Of a stretch of 64,000 nt of DNA, positions 1 through 56,966 are shown piece by piece. Position 1 is the stretch's first letter, and every line of letters begins with the position of its first letter. A model generated the notes under the pieces. The model saw only the letters and a program-made list of their open reading frames with translations, was not told the origin of the DNA and did not search any database. Position numbers and translations under genes: made by a program. The stretch spans positions 11,165,501 through 11,229,500 of the forward strand of contig WPIO01000004.1 in assembly GCA_009760855.2 (NCBI GenBank), written 5' to 3'. Source of the DNA: Cristatella mucedo (Eukaryota; Bryozoa; Phylactolaemata; Cristatellidae).

Positions 1-783
1 CCCCCTTCTATTTCCTCTTATTGCTGGGGTGCTAGCTTGCACTCTCGAGGAGATGGCGCTGTGAGTGCGTGCGAGAGCAGCAGCGCCGCCTCGATCGGCT
101 TTTTAAAGGCAGTTGAATTCCTCGACGCTTGCCTACGCAGGGCTCTGGTGGCCCATCGGGAGTGGGGGAAGGGAGGGAAGGGGTAAATAGTCCAAACTGC
201 TGATTCATCGCCAATCGAATTCGGTGAGCAATGCAGTCGACGGCCCTTCAGAGGCCGGTGCTTTGACCAGTCACTACAGCACTAGTAGGCACACCGACTG
301 GCATAAAAACGAAGAGATCCAAGGTAAATGCCTACCAAGTGGCGCACTTCAGCCATCACATTATTCATATCGATAGCTGACAAACCAGAGGAAGACAAGA
401 CTGATATGAACTAAAGATTCTCGATGTCACTAATTTGCTTTCACTTGGCAACTGGGGAATCGGTATTGAGCTGGCCAATTCAATCCAATGCCAGCGAGGC
501 ATAAGCGAATTACAAATGAGACAGAACAGAACAGGCAGTCAACAGAAACAGAACAGGATTTATGTAGAGCAGTCAGCGCTCCGCTTTAAAAAGTACAAAG
601 CTGGCCACCGAGTCACATCCTAGTTGCATACAAAAATGTAAGCTGTATAAAGGGTCGCAATGGTACAGAAGACCGATTAAGGATTTCCCTGATGGAGTGG
701 TACAATTAGCAAGGAGGAAGTTTGTCTCTAAATAGAGTAGGCTTTCAAGTGCTGCTGAAGGGCAGATGTATACGCAGTCATTC

Positions 784-798
784 GGGGGGGGGGGGGGG
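784..798. repeat. G15 homopolymer
   Basis: Fifteen consecutive G. The surrounding 1-1025 holds no recognisable exon; it is presumably AMPK intron sequence. Confidence 0.95.
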
Positions 799-1025
799 TG
801 TCGAGTAATGACGGAGTGATCGAGTGGGAGTTATGCCCACCTGTGTTGGAACCTGCATAGGTCAAGCAACAATCATGTCTCTGGCTGACGATTAGAGTAC
901 ACATAATGGATGCAGCTCAGGACTCAACAAAATACCATTGGTGCACACACATGCATTCGGAAAACACATCAGAATCTGGCTCAAGCACATCCGTGGACAC
1001 TTGAGCCCCGAGTTGAGTATCGAGC

Positions 1026-2045
1026 ACAGGTAATAATAATAATAGTGACATTTGTATAGCACTCTAAGAGAACTTGGTCAGTGATAACATTCCGTGTCAG
1101 CAAGCATAAGCACACAAAGGACAATTCACAAGGACTGAGAAAATGCTGTGAGATGCTTTCAACCTCTTTTTAAATGTCGAGTGAGAAGATTAGTTAAGTC
1201 AGTCAGTAGTGAGTTCCAGGCTTTGGGTCACATGGTCTCCCAAGGATTTGAGCTTGGTTCAAGGCATAGCTAAACGACTTCCGTCATAACAGAGGGTGTG
1301 TAGTGTCTAGCCTGATTGGGAAGTATTTCAAATAGACAGGCCACCGGTAACAGAACTAACTGTAGGATCTAAAAGTGAGTGACAAAACCTTGAAGTCGAT
1401 ACCTGCTTGATGGGGAGCCTATGTAGCTCAGTGAGAAGTAGTATAATGAGGCAATTGTTGCGACGTTCACGATAAAATGTGGCAATTGCGACGTTCACGA
1501 CACAAAGCTTAGCTGCAGAGATTTGCATTAACTGGAAGCATCTTTCTTATTGCATAGGCCGGAAATTCTGCAGGTAGCAAGTAACGGAAGTCTAGGAGGC
1601 ATATCACAAATGCATGGATCGGTTTGGCTGTGGTATTCTTGTCTTAAGTACGCTTACATTTTTGCATTGGTATGTGAGTGAAAGTAGGTCGACTACACGT
1701 AGGAGCTGATATGGTCATCTGTGAAAAGTCATTTTGGATGAGGACACCCAGATTCCGTGCAGAGACTACAGGTGATATGCTCGCCGAACCAATTTGGAGG
1801 GTCAGGCATTCTAATTTCAGATAAAATTAGGTTGTATCTTCATTCAATTTGAGAAAGCTTGTTGCCACCTCAGTGCAAATGTCAGCAATACATGCTGCAA
1901 TGGAGTTAAGAGAGTTTGACGTGCCGGAAGGCACGGAAGGATCAAAGCACAGGTACGGCTGGGTGCCATCTGTGTAAAAACAAAAGCCTAGATATAGTGC
2001 TTGGCGATTAAATTGGCAAAAAGGGGAGTACAAATTGTGAAAAGA
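1026..2045 (-). mobile_element. Degraded LINE fragment
   Basis: The 3' tail (TAATAATAATAATAG on the plus strand) and the CACTCTAAGAGAAC end are at 1026-1075. At 1827-2033 the minus frame still shows FCFYTDGTQPYLCFDPS, a mutated YADD box, and TSFLKLNEDT. Old copy with many indels, 3' of AMPK exon 4 in the same strand. Confidence 0.8.
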
Positions 2046-2253
2046 TGTAGATCAAGCATGGATCGATAGTCCTAATAGTTAACATGGGAAGGGCACTGGC
2101 CATGAAAATCGAGATCGATGGAGTTACATAAAACTTGCCAGCTGCAAGAGTTTGTGTGAAGACTAAAGCATCCAAATGTTGCAACAACTCAATTTCTATG
2201 CTGTCGTTTACTTCACATATTTGACCATGATAACATTACATTCTTGATTCGCC

Positions 2254-2400
2254 GGCCAGGTATGATCCAGGGGTTACGGTCCTAGCCTTTGACGACCAAG
2301 TTAGTGGGCTCGAACCTGGCAGCATACGTGAAATGCCTGGCTAGATATTAAGTTCTCTTAAGGTGCTATACACATTAATTATATATACATTATATAAAAT
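2254..2400 (+). mobile_element. SINE-A copy (tRNA-headed)
   Basis: Diverged copy: GATCCAGGGGTTACGG head, GTGGGCTCGAACCTGG (B-box-like), then TTAAGTTCTCTTAAGGTGCT tail and AT-rich end. Confidence 0.8.
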
Positions 2401-2534
2401 CTAAAGGAAATGAAGCGATTAAAAGCAGCCAAGGGACAATTTAAAAAAGCCTAATCTACCACAATACTTATCAAGCCAGCTATCGGCTAGCTACATTGTG
2501 GAATATTACCACTGAGCATTACATTGGTAACTCA

Positions 2535-11092
<8,558 letters not shown>

Positions 11093-12059
11093 GGTGTTTA
11101 CAGCACAAAGTCACGTGCTTCCTCCGCCCCGACGGGGCAATTCTATTTCCGTTTACGCGATTGTAGGTGCGTCCCTTTGCATTTCCTGTTTGCCTGGGCG
11201 CGCGTGGGGTGCACCTGGTGACCTCCGACATGCGCGCGATGAGCGGAGTGTGAAGCGGAAAGGTAACAGTGGGGGGGGGGGGGCTATGAAAAAGTTCCAG
11301 GGCTCTTGGCTTCTAAGCGTCGCGGAGTGCGCCTCTCTACCGCAGAGTTGTCTTCGGCCGTCGTGCCGTCAGCGAGCTTCCGGCGGCAGGTATCGAATTT
11401 GGGAGGCAGACGCCAATACGAACGGCAGAATTAAAATGGAGGGAGCGGCAGGAGCGAGAAAGAAGGAGGCCGTATCGCCCGAGTCCGTCGTGACTCGGAC
11501 ACTCTGCGGTGACATTTCGCGGCCTTGAGCGTCGACGCCTCCAGCCAATTCGCAGGTAGCGATGAATCAAGAAAATCTTGCGACTGGTGGTACTGCTCCA
11601 TTCGTGCACTGAAAGACCGGAGGCTGGCGACAGAAGCCGTTGCTGCCCTGCTCCGCTCTCCAGAGCGTGGAAATCATTCCGCGATTCTTACGCAATGGCT
11701 GTACAGCAATTGCTTAACTACCGTTTTGACTTTTTTCTCAGGTAACCACAGACAACAAGAGACCGACAACGGTATTCTCTATCAAGTACCGGCTGCTTGC
11801 TAGTGGCTTCGGCTGACTGCTCTACTCGGGCCGACATTAAAAAGGAAGCTAAAACGAACCTGTTTCTCGCATTTGCTGGATCTGTTTGGATATTTACCCA
11901 TACGTGCTCACGAGTGCTGACACTGTGCGTTAGCATTCAGCGATTGACGTGCTTCCTTTACAGCACGTGATGCATAGGAAGAGATTTCGATCTCGTAGGT
12001 TACTTTGCAAATGTCTTACTTATTATTATTATCTAGCTCACCTTTGCAAATCTTCCCGT

Positions 12060-12155
12060 CTCTGCCATAAGACTCTTACAGTTAGTGCAAGACAGCAGCT
12101 AGGCGTCTGAGTCGTAAACATAAGCAACTGCCACATTACACCGTCTCTCAACAGC
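12060..12155 (+). mobile_element. Short LINE fragment
   Basis: ACAGTTAGTGCAAGACAGCA, then GCAACTGCCACATTACACCG, resembles the [18 protein letters not shown] coding segment of the LINE. No tail. Confidence 0.5.
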
Positions 12156-12616
12156 GTTTGAAAAAAAGACTTTTTAATCGTAAGGCACTACACATTTTTA
12201 TACAGTGTTATTAAAGCAGAAAACTCTGACAGAACGCGAGCAGGACTGCAGCTTTTGGCTTTCCTCTACTAATGCTCCACCCGTTTAGCCACAGAAGCTG
12301 CGATCGCCACCACCACATTGGCACAAGGCTATACAACCACGTTCTCGCTCTAAATGTACATGCCAGTTCTAGTTGGCCGCTCAGTCACTCCAGTGCGTAG
12401 TAGCATGAGTTTGTGGGTACAGCGGACGCGAATCGTTCACATGCTGGCGTCAACAGCACGACCTCCTCAGCCAACATTGCAGCCGATTTAAATATACAGG
12501 ACTCGTGTAGGCCTGCAGGTGACCACGCGTGGAAACAATTCACTTCTCGGCAGGACTAAAACCTGCAGACATTTATTTCCTTGTAAAAAATTATGGACAA
12601 CTAGTTTTGGCATCGC

Positions 12617-12802
12617 CCTGGTTTGGCTCAGTAGTTAAGATGCTTGCCTTTGCAGATAGAGGTCAAGGATATTGCATATGACGCCCGAGGTCATGGGCTC
12701 GAGCATGTGTGAAGTGCCTATGGCATATGTGGCATATGGAAAATGCCTAAAAAGAGATTGAGTTCTCTTAGGATGCTCTACAAATGACTTATTATAATGA
12801 TT
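12617..12802 (+). mobile_element. SINE-A copy with an internal insertion
   Basis: Head CCTGGTTTGGCTCAGTAGTT and tail GAGATTGAGTTCTCTTAGGA flank extra copies of a GGCATATG-type unit, making it about 40 bp longer than other copies. Confidence 0.85.
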
Positions 12803-13542
12803 ATTTAATTCCGGACATGGCTGGTATGGCCGCCGTGAATGCCTGGACGTGCTGTCGGCTGCTGTGGGTCGGAAAGTACATGAGAATGTTGACCTGCTGA
12901 AACCTGTGCAGGTTGGAGCAGGAAATGCTGTGCCGAATGATCAACAACTGCCGGCTGATGCTTTAGTTCATCTTTAGCTCTATCGGCATAACCTGATTAT
13001 TAAATGGTTTTTAAATAAGATTTTATATCATTGAGCTAACTACATGTATTTCTACTACTCGTAACTATGACACTTAAGAACTAGTAGCCGTTTACCGGCA
13101 CTCGCATGCGGGTTACATAATAGTTATGTGCCGTTGTGAAGATGATATACATAAATCCTTTAAAGACAAGCATTGAACGGCCATGGCTTTTACTTAATCT
13201 CTTAATCTAGTAGCTGATAAAGGTATGTTCTTTTGAGGTCTTGCAGCACCTAGATGTTGACATTTCTTTTGAGCACTAGTACATTCGCTGGCGCATCATT
13301 CACATCTTGTTTTTAGAATCATGACTCATTTCAAAATTTCCAGTCAACATCGACGACATTATTAACAAACTTGAGCATGTTTAGTCAAAACTAATTCATA
13401 AACGATTGCATGAATAAATACAGATACTTTTATGCTTCAGCAAATCAAGCCAATTGCAGTGCATCATCACTTGTCTGAATGTCGGCAAGGTCAATGCTGT
13501 CGGCTTTTACTGCAGCAGCTCTTTCTGCTTGGTCCAGTTTGC

Positions 13543-48353
<34,811 letters not shown>

Positions 48354-48744
48354 CCGCGTACAAGAGCCTCGCAGAATCGCTTCGCTACAGCAGCCAACTT
48401 CGCGAGAGGAGACAACTCAGACGACCGACACTCATTTCGTGACAAACTTGGCAGCGGACTGATAGCAAAGTTGATTTTATTCTTAGAATTATTTAATGAA
48501 TATTTCAGAAGATTAACCGAGTGCACAATGCACTTTTAGTCAATAATACTCTGTGTGTGACGCAAGACGCAACTATTTTTTGCTGCTAGCTCATTTATTA
48601 GGCATAGTGAATCTTAGCGCTAGAACAATCTGGCCGGAAAAGTCACGAGTGTTGGTCCTTCCATTCCCTTGCGCCCGCTTATTTACAATTTGAAACGCAT
48701 ACTCCTCAGGCTTCCCATGGTAGAGCCCGCTTGTCTGACTCTCG

Positions 48745-49070
48745 TATTTTTTTAGACTGGTCTCACTAAAAAATTTCTAGTCCTTCGGAGATCGCGCCTT
48801 CAGCTCCTATGCTCCGGAAGCCGGGAGCTCGCTACCGACTGGCACCATATCCGCCGAGTTGACGATATTTAAAGCAAAAGCCCACTCACTTCTCACATAT
48901 TATGCTCTCTCTACCGAGCTGCTATTTATGTGCTTGCGCGTGCAGAAGTAGTGCACTTTATTATCACCTATTAGTTGATGCGTTACCTGTCCGGCATTTG
49001 TAAATGGCTAGAAACGCGGCTTCACTTAGAACGCTATGCAAATGTTGGCATGCTTATTATTATTTTTATT
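48745..49070 (+). mobile_element. Degraded LINE 3' fragment
   Basis: GGAGATCGCGCCTTCAGCTC and TATGCTCCGGAAGCCGGGAG match [18 protein letters not shown] of the LINE; it ends in ATTATTATTTTTATT near 49065. It lies just upstream of the MSP gene start. Confidence 0.7.
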
Positions 49071-49205
49071 GGAGCCACTCTTGATGGAGTTGCTGAGTAC
49101 CACCACTGAGACATATTCGGTCTCTCTAGCGCTACTCTCTACATTCGTCGGCGGTGTCGTAGCGCTAAGTCAATCCGGCTAACGGTTCTGCCACATTCAC
49201 ATGCA

Positions 49206-49388
49206 CCCTGGTTTAGTCCAGGGGTTCAGATGCTCGTCTTTAATTAGCGACGGAGGTCACGGCGCTCGCCTTAACGGCCGAGGTCGTGGGATCGAGTCCT
49301 GCGGCATAAGATAAGCGTCTGGGTAGAGAATCAGTTCTTTTAGGGTGCTATAAAAATGAATTACATAAATATAAATTATATATCTGCA
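49206..49388 (+). mobile_element. SINE-A copy with an internal duplication
   Basis: Head TGGTTTAGTCCAGGGGTTCA; an extra GGTCACGGCGCTCGCC segment precedes GGTCGTGGGATCGAGTCCTG, which is close to a tRNA B box. Tail TTCTTTTAGGGTGCTAT. Confidence 0.8.
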
Positions 49389-50829
49389 TTTCCATATTAA
49401 AACTCGCTGTATAAATCTACATCTCCGAGTTATGTACTTAAATTCGTGCGCGCGATTGGCCCCTTAGGAGAGATTACCCTTGGTTGCACCTCTGAGAAAC
49501 TACTTATACTATACGGCGATACCAGCCAACTAGTCACGACCGGTAGCTAGGGTTTACGGCTCACCAACTTAGTGGGCTCCTTGAAACTTAGTCTTAACTG
49601 AAGAAGCATTTAATCAATATTTGTTTCAAACTCGAATAAATTTATTGAGTGCGAGCTGTGAAGATGGAGTAGGGATTTTTACGAATCTGCGAAAAGGCTG
49701 CATTTCCGTGCACCCGTTTTAGGTGCTTTTACGCAGAGGCCCGACAATCTGCTGCAGACTACTTTCAACGAGCCATACGGTGCTGTGTGCCAGGTAGTGG
49801 TGGTTAGAGTGATTTCAAAAGGTTTGTGGCCGAGAGTTAGCTCGATGCAGTTTCTTACAGGAGATTAGCAGGAGATAGAGGTCACCGACTGAAAACACAT
49901 TACAAGCAATTTCAGAAAGTCAATCCAGCTTCGCACGTAAGGAGGCACTTACGTCGATAAGTACATTGGGCTGTGGGTGTACAGCCCCGGAAGTACCTGC
50001 CGCATACGATAGGAAAGGCAGGTCGCTATCAGTCGCAAAAAGTTTTTTGGCCTGAACGGAAGTTTTGACACGTTCCTAGATTTGCTGAGCAAGTCTACTA
50101 ACCGCACGAAACAGAAATGGCTCCGTAGCGGTTGGCCACATTTGCAGTATTTCAGCTTGGAATCTTGCAGCAGCCTTCGGTGCTTAGTCGGCTCGTCATT
50201 CGGTGCCGGTCCTTCGGAGGCACGAGCAGGCGCACAAGATCAGCGAGGACGCGAGAATCGTCGAGACATTTCTGTTACTCGTAAAGCCATGCTAAAGCTT
50301 TGAGCGCTCTTTCGCTCATGTCGACCGCCCTTCGCTCGCAGCTCCTCGCTGGCTCGGTTAAGGCCTCGTGACCCTGCTCACTACTACTCCGGCTGAGTTA
50401 CCCTGACGAGTGGGTAAGCACGAGCACGTGTCCAGTGCTTTTGAAAGCTCGAGTGTGTCCTCGCCAGTGTGTGCACGGGAGTGGCCCCCCCACAGTGGCA
50501 GTGAGGACGGAAGCGCTGTAAGGCTCGCGCGACGATATGCCAGCCACCCGTTTTCATCACGAGATCAGATCTCGAAAGACGTCGTCTGTCTCGATCCTTG
50601 GGCAAGGGCTACACCGAAAGCTATCGAGCCAGTTGAATACGCTTCTGCACCACATCTGCCGTTCACCCAGAGTGAGCAACCGCTAAGCTGATCACATCAG
50701 CCCCATAGTCATGTCTGCCCACTTTCACCTAGGCAGCATTGACGAAATCCGGGCTCGCTTAGACAACGAGCTGGACCACACATTCGTGACATACCGACTA
50801 AAATTCCTGAGCTCACTACTTGTAGGTCT

Positions 50830-51565
50830 TCGTGCCCTGCAATAAAACGCTTACAGTTGGTGCAAAACTCAACGGCTATCTGTCGTAAACGACATCGCAC
50901 CTGCCACATTACAACACTTCTCACAAGTCTGGACTGGCTGTCAATCAAGCTGACTTCTAGATCCTATCACTCACTATTAGGTCCCTCTATTCTCTGGCTC
51001 CGGCCTATCAGCATTATCTATAAATTAGTTTCAATTGAGGCCTCCTGTCGCTCAGCCAGCTCTCTTTCGGCACCGGTTGTTAGTTTCGCCTCTAAGTAAC
51101 TTTAAATCTCTCGGAAATCTTGCCTTCTGTTTCTATGCTCCGGAAGCCTGGAGCTCAGCACGATCGACTGACAGCGTCAATCATTTTCTGATTTGACGAA
51201 ATCAAAAGACCAGCTGAAAACCTATCTGTTCCACACAGCCTCTGGCCAAGTGAGTTATTTATCCTTTTATGTGATTGTTTATTAGAAAACTGTGCATGTC
51301 GTGACTAAGGGCAACGGCGATATGATCCCTCATTTATTCTGTGCACTTTATTTGCTTGTGCACGATTGAGTGAGTGTTGCTAGCGGCGGGGATCCCACTA
51401 TCCAGCGGTAGTTGTGATTCTGTTTTTCGCTTCTGCATGTTTGTCTCAGCAAGATATTTTACTTTTCATCAACTATCAGTTATTGATTCTCTCGAATCGA
51501 GTTGTAAAGCACCTGCATAGAGATATAGGTTCTCTTAAAGCGCTAAGCAAAAGACATTATTATTA
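50830..51565 (+). mobile_element. Degraded LINE 3' fragment
   Basis: LVQNSTAICRKRHRTCHITT is followed by LLTSLDWLSIK and later KSLGNL-like and KTYLFHTASG-like codons, then AAGCGCTAAGCAAAAG and TTATTATTACC. Several frameshifts. Confidence 0.8.
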
Positions 51566-53021
51566 CCAAGAAATGCATACTGCGAGAAGGGCGCTCGATT
51601 GGCATTTGCACAGATCACAAATATCTCACTTAATTTGAGAACACCGATTATAATTTTTCTTATATACACAAACTGGGCCGCAAGTATATTACAATCGCTG
51701 CGGTGGTTGTAAAAATAGGTTTTGGTACTACATTCAAACAGAATCTTTTGTTACTTATGCTACTGGTGAAAGTTCTATTAGATTCTTTCGAGTTCATATG
51801 ACTAAGGATTTTATTACAATCAAATTGGTTCGGATTCATGTTATCGACTATAAATATGTTCAAACTTCCGAATTTTGAAAACTTTGGTAGTAAGGCGTGA
51901 CTTAACAGACAGTAAAGTGTAAAAACAAAAGCCGCGTGAGACTTGTCTGTGAGCACAAGTCCTTCTACAGAAAAAGGCTTACACGTTAGGAATGATAAGC
52001 CAGCAGGATGAAGTACATTATCCATCATATGATTGCATTAGTGCTTTGACATCTGTCCTTGCTAAATGAATGAGACACATCTTGATGCTGGAGTACAAAG
52101 TATACTCGGCAGCCAGTATCCTACAGGAAGAACTATTAAAATAATTTAATTTTCAATAGAGCTTTTAACAAACGATGAGATAATGATTTGCAGCATCATG
52201 TGAACTGTGACACAAGTGCAGCTGCCGAGCACTGTTTCGACTGCACTGCACTTCAGCTTTACTCTACGGCTTACAAAAATTGCTTGACCAACGGCTACAC
52301 TGACATGCATCAAAAAACAAAAAAAAGTTGGATGAAAAAAGTAGCACATGGGATTGAGATTACAATAAATATCCCTTGCAAAGCAAAGGATTGTACTCGT
52401 TTCCAGATTATCTTCATCAAAAAAATGCCAAAAAATTCAAGATCTGCCTTTACATATGCACTTTTGCAAAAAGAATGACTGTCGTGGCTGTGCCTATCCA
52501 ACTGCCTCTGAGAGACATTGCATAGTGGGAATAGGTCTCTGCATGCATACCCAGCAGAAGCAGCTCCAGAAATCTGCAGAAACACGGACTCGCACGACTG
52601 CAGTGAGGAGACTCTAGTTGAAGTGCAGCTGGAGGTCAACGAGAACAAAAATGCTTCAAGAGACTCTGCCACAGATGAGCTTGCAAAACTTCAGCCAAAA
52701 GGTCGAGATTCTGTACAGAAAAATCAGATCGAGCCACGGGTCACAAAGATCCATACATTTACAGCAACAGCGGACTTGCAATAGCGCTTGAAAGCACAGA
52801 CATCGATGGCCAGCCAGCAAGATTACAAAACATAGATTTCAAACAAAAAGGAAACATCATCGAAAACCTCAGCCACGCAGCACGGTCGAGCGATTGCAGA
52901 TATTATGATATCGATCGTCCAAACATAGTGTGTACCCGGTTGCTCAGCAGCTTTGCAGAGATTGTAGCAGCACTATAGGTCTTGGTAAACGCTAAGGCAT
53001 ACAGCAAACCTCACACACGTT

Positions 53022-53126
<105 letters not shown>

Positions 53127-54288
53127 ACATATTATACACACATCTATCAGTGTTTGCCCAAAAATATACACACCCAAGGCCCGGGAATCAAGGCTAAACT
53201 TCAAGAATGGCAGTGTTGTGTTTAACTATACCAAGGTCCCAAATAAATGATCCCTCAATGCAGGATTAATAAGAGGAAGCAATAAGCGTAGCAAATTATG
53301 CTTGCTGCAACCTCGGTTCACTTCCTGAGAACAAACAACAGGCAAAATAAACTAGTTTAGATGCTGGGGCAGGTTTAGAAACAGCTGCGGTTTTCAAAGG
53401 ATAGTTTTTGGCTGCCCCATCATAACAAGTGGAATTAAGATTTAGCGGGTGCACTAAGTATTCGCTTTTCCTTAGAAAAAATGCATCTCAACGATCGCGT
53501 TAGGGACTTCTTCGGGAATTTTCAAGGTTTTAGACAACTGGCTTTGCGAAAGTAGATGCAGTACTGACATGATTCGAGGCTAAGACAGAAATTGACGGTG
53601 CACTTAAAGTAATAACTCAACTACGATTTCTGATGAAAAAGAAATATAGCACCGTAAAAACTTGTCAAAGTCTTGGCAGACAGCAGAGATGCCAAAATCA
53701 TAATAATGTTCGGGTAAAACAAAGTGTCAGGTGAGATAAGAGGTGAAAGTTTTACTTATTACAAGCTATAGCACACTAAGTGAGTTACCTAAGAAACTGT
53801 TTCAAAAAATATTTAAATTCCTCATTTATCCAAAAATGTTGCTAAGCGGTTAATGACAACCGATCATCAATTGTATGCAGCATTTATGTGATTGGCCCAC
53901 GGATGGGTAAATGCACAACTTTTGCATGCTTCGAACCTTTAATGAATACAGTGAAAATGCCCGACACAGCCGTTAAGAGGCATTTTTAAAGAGGGGATAA
54001 TTGGCACGTCAAGTAAATCTTATTTTCAGTGCTCTGATTGTATCTTTCGCAAATGGCGACCGTATCGGTGGCTGGAAAGTTGCTTCGAAATGGCAAAACA
54101 AGTTCGTTTCGAATGCTATTTGTGCCTGGTGAACAAAATAAGGTGACCGTATACACCACTTGCTACCAATATTGCTACCTCTGCGAATTTTATGTTCTGG
54201 TTAATTCTTTTTTGGCTAGGAGATTGAAAAGCAGAAATATTTGAAGTAATGATATCATCTTGATTCTCAGGATGTATAACATTTTGGG

Positions 54289-54478
<190 letters not shown>

Positions 54479-54587
54479 ACCGCCAAGGCAGAGTACAGTT
54501 CGCTCTCAGAAATAAGCTCCTGCACTGGGAGGGGGTGGGGCCCTAAAATGAAGTGGCCCGGACGATCAGCAGCAAATGCCTCCTTAC

Positions 54588-54965
54588 CGGCCGAGTCCTG
54601 CTTGCTGATTGGTCGGTCACCTCCGTAGCCAGTCACAACCTGCTTGCAGGGCCTGCCGTCCACCCGGAGGCCGTCGACTCTTCCTCCGCTAGGCTGCTGC
54701 TGCTGCCGCGGCGGATCGGTCGGCGAAGGAGCTCGAAGACAAGTGGTGGCAGGCAGCGAGTCAAGAGAGCGTCTACGCTGCATTGTCGCTTGCTCGGAGC
54801 GCTCGCAGCCGTCCGAGGAGCTGCTCTCTGCCTCAGCAGCCAGCTCGGGCAAGCCAGACTGAGGCGAGCGAGGCAATGACGAGCAATCGACGCCATCGTC
54901 GTTGTCGTCGTCCTCCTCTTCTCCGTCGCTGCTATAAGCAGCGCTGCGGCTCGGACTGCAACCAC
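54588..54965 (-). CDS. FN3 receptor exon f (acidic cytoplasmic tail)
   Basis: Encodes about 125 residues: [54 protein letters not shown], a [11 protein letters not shown] patch, ending near SKQDSA. Acceptor TTCTTTAG; the chosen donor is GTAAGG at 54587. The frame stays open beyond the donor across (GA)n and (AT)n tracts to about 54190, so a read-through terminal exon is possible. Further 3' exons were not identified. Confidence 0.6.
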
Positions 54966-55304
54966 CTAAAGAATGACCGATCGAGGAGTTTGCCTTCTAC
55001 CGGCTGTGCCAGATCAAAATTCGGTCTGGAGATGGTGACGGCATGCCGAGATGCCTACGAACGTCGAGGGCTGCTCGTGAGGGTCTGGGGCAGACGGCAG
55101 ATGAGGGTCTGGGGCAGACTGGCACTCTCACCGGCAGTGGTGAGTGGACGTGCAGACGGAGCATCAGTGTCGCCTTCGGCGCAGCCGTATGCGCTCAGTC
55201 TCTTGGACAGGCTGCTCGAGGCCGACGCGCCGAGCCCGCGGCCGTCGTCCGACGCAAAGCCTTCCTCCTGCAGCGGATGCATGCGCATATATGGTCGAGG
55301 ACCT

Positions 55305-55340
<36 letters not shown>

Positions 55341-56922
55341 GGGGACGTGCAGGGAATCGCCCGGCGAGAGTGAAGCACCGACGGCAGCGACAGCGACGAG
55401 AGCGCCCTGAGCTCACAGCAGCAGACAGGCGGCAAGAGATGCTCCGTGGGAGTGTCGCACTTTTAATCTACGAGACGAACGGCTGCGCTCCCTCCGTGCC
55501 TCTGCCGGCAGGGGGCGCACCGGGCACTCATCTCTCGCGGTTTGACGTGGGCAGCCAGCGCCACGACTGCCGAGCCACGTGCCACATGGTCACGTGCCAC
55601 GGGCTTGCGAGCGTGGGACGGGCGTGGCTGCATTGCCTTGCGGTAAGAGAGATCGACCGGACAGCGCGGTTCTCTTAGTTCTTGCAGACGGACGAAGGTG
55701 GATGCACTCGGACGACCGCCCTTTGAGCCCCTGGTGCCTCGAGGCAAGCTTGAGATGAGGCACCAGCTTTCAGCAATGGCGGTTGCATTCAACGAACGTC
55801 GATTGTTTTTACTGAGTCTTCACTTGCAGAATTTGAATTCCCATTTCGGGCATTTTCATTCCACACACCGGAGGGAGTGACAGTGCGAAAAGGTTCTTGC
55901 GTGGATATCGCCCTTACGCTGGCTGCTTCTATTGCTGCAATCAGCTGCCCAGCATGTTCTGACAGTGAGACAGAAGCTTCTTAAAAGGCTCTAAACTCCC
56001 AAGAATGGCATAGACGCTTATCTTACAAGGACGTCGTTTATCTTACGAGGAGCTGTTGGATCGAGCAATATCGATGGCTACCTAAGGCAGCTCAAATGGC
56101 ATGCACTCACAGGATCAAGCTCTGAACCGACACGAATACGCTGTAAATGCAAGGATGAGTACCTTAGACTGGCTCCTGTCCTTCGAAGATTCATTCAGCA
56201 AGCATTGATACTTGACCGGCACCTCAGGCAAGAGGTCGCATTTGCTGTTCACCGAACAGTTAGTTTGCTTGGCAGGGCTGTCAAGAAGCTCGGTCTGGCC
56301 ATTGTACTGTGCCACATCAGATGACAAAGATAGGAGGCCGGGCACTGGTGAAAACCGTCTTTCTGGTGGTGGCTTGTCTTTCTGCTGAAGGACATCATTA
56401 AAGATAAGCCTCGAGGCGTCGGTGAAGGTCCTCTGGGACGTTCTGATGCCTGTGCTAGTGTCATCTTTCTCTCCTACAATGATGACAATGTTTGGATAAG
56501 ACTTCTTGTGCTGATGACGCGCATAATGTACACGAAGCATCTGCTCTCACAGCAGCTGACAGTGAGCCTGAAGCAACACTGGAACAGGTTGGCAAAAAAA
56601 TTGCATCAACTAAAAGGAGCCAACACAGGCATCGCGTGAAGCCGTCGGTAGGACAGAGGTTAAAAGGGAACATAGATGAGTAATGGGATAGGCATGGACA
56701 CATAGGGAGCATTGCCAGAACCTAACAGCATAGCAAGAACTTCAAAAGTACTTGCGTAGAGCCAATTTCGTTTGGTGTCATGCACACAGGCTTGGCTAGC
56801 AGCTAAACAGAAGGGGTCACGATACAATATCTGCGTGGCAGGAACACGGTTAAGAACGAGGTATTGCCAGCAACAGTGCAGGAATCCGTCGAGCATTACA
56901 AATATTTACATATTTACACACT

Positions 56923-56966
<44 letters not shown>

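Larger units (their letters stand above)
11093..13542. other. Intergenic: AMPK upstream region and MSP gene downstream region
   Basis: 11100-11520 is GC- and CpG-rich with a G13 run (11271-11283), consistent with a promoter/5' UTR for AMPK, but no TATA box or initiator can be called. 12060-12155 is LINE and 12617-12802 SINE-A. The rest shows nothing. Confidence 0.5.

Noticed and set aside
49240-49310. tRNA gene from the B-box-like GGTCGTGGGATCGAGTCC
   Set aside because: No foldable cloverleaf; it is the head of a SINE-A copy.
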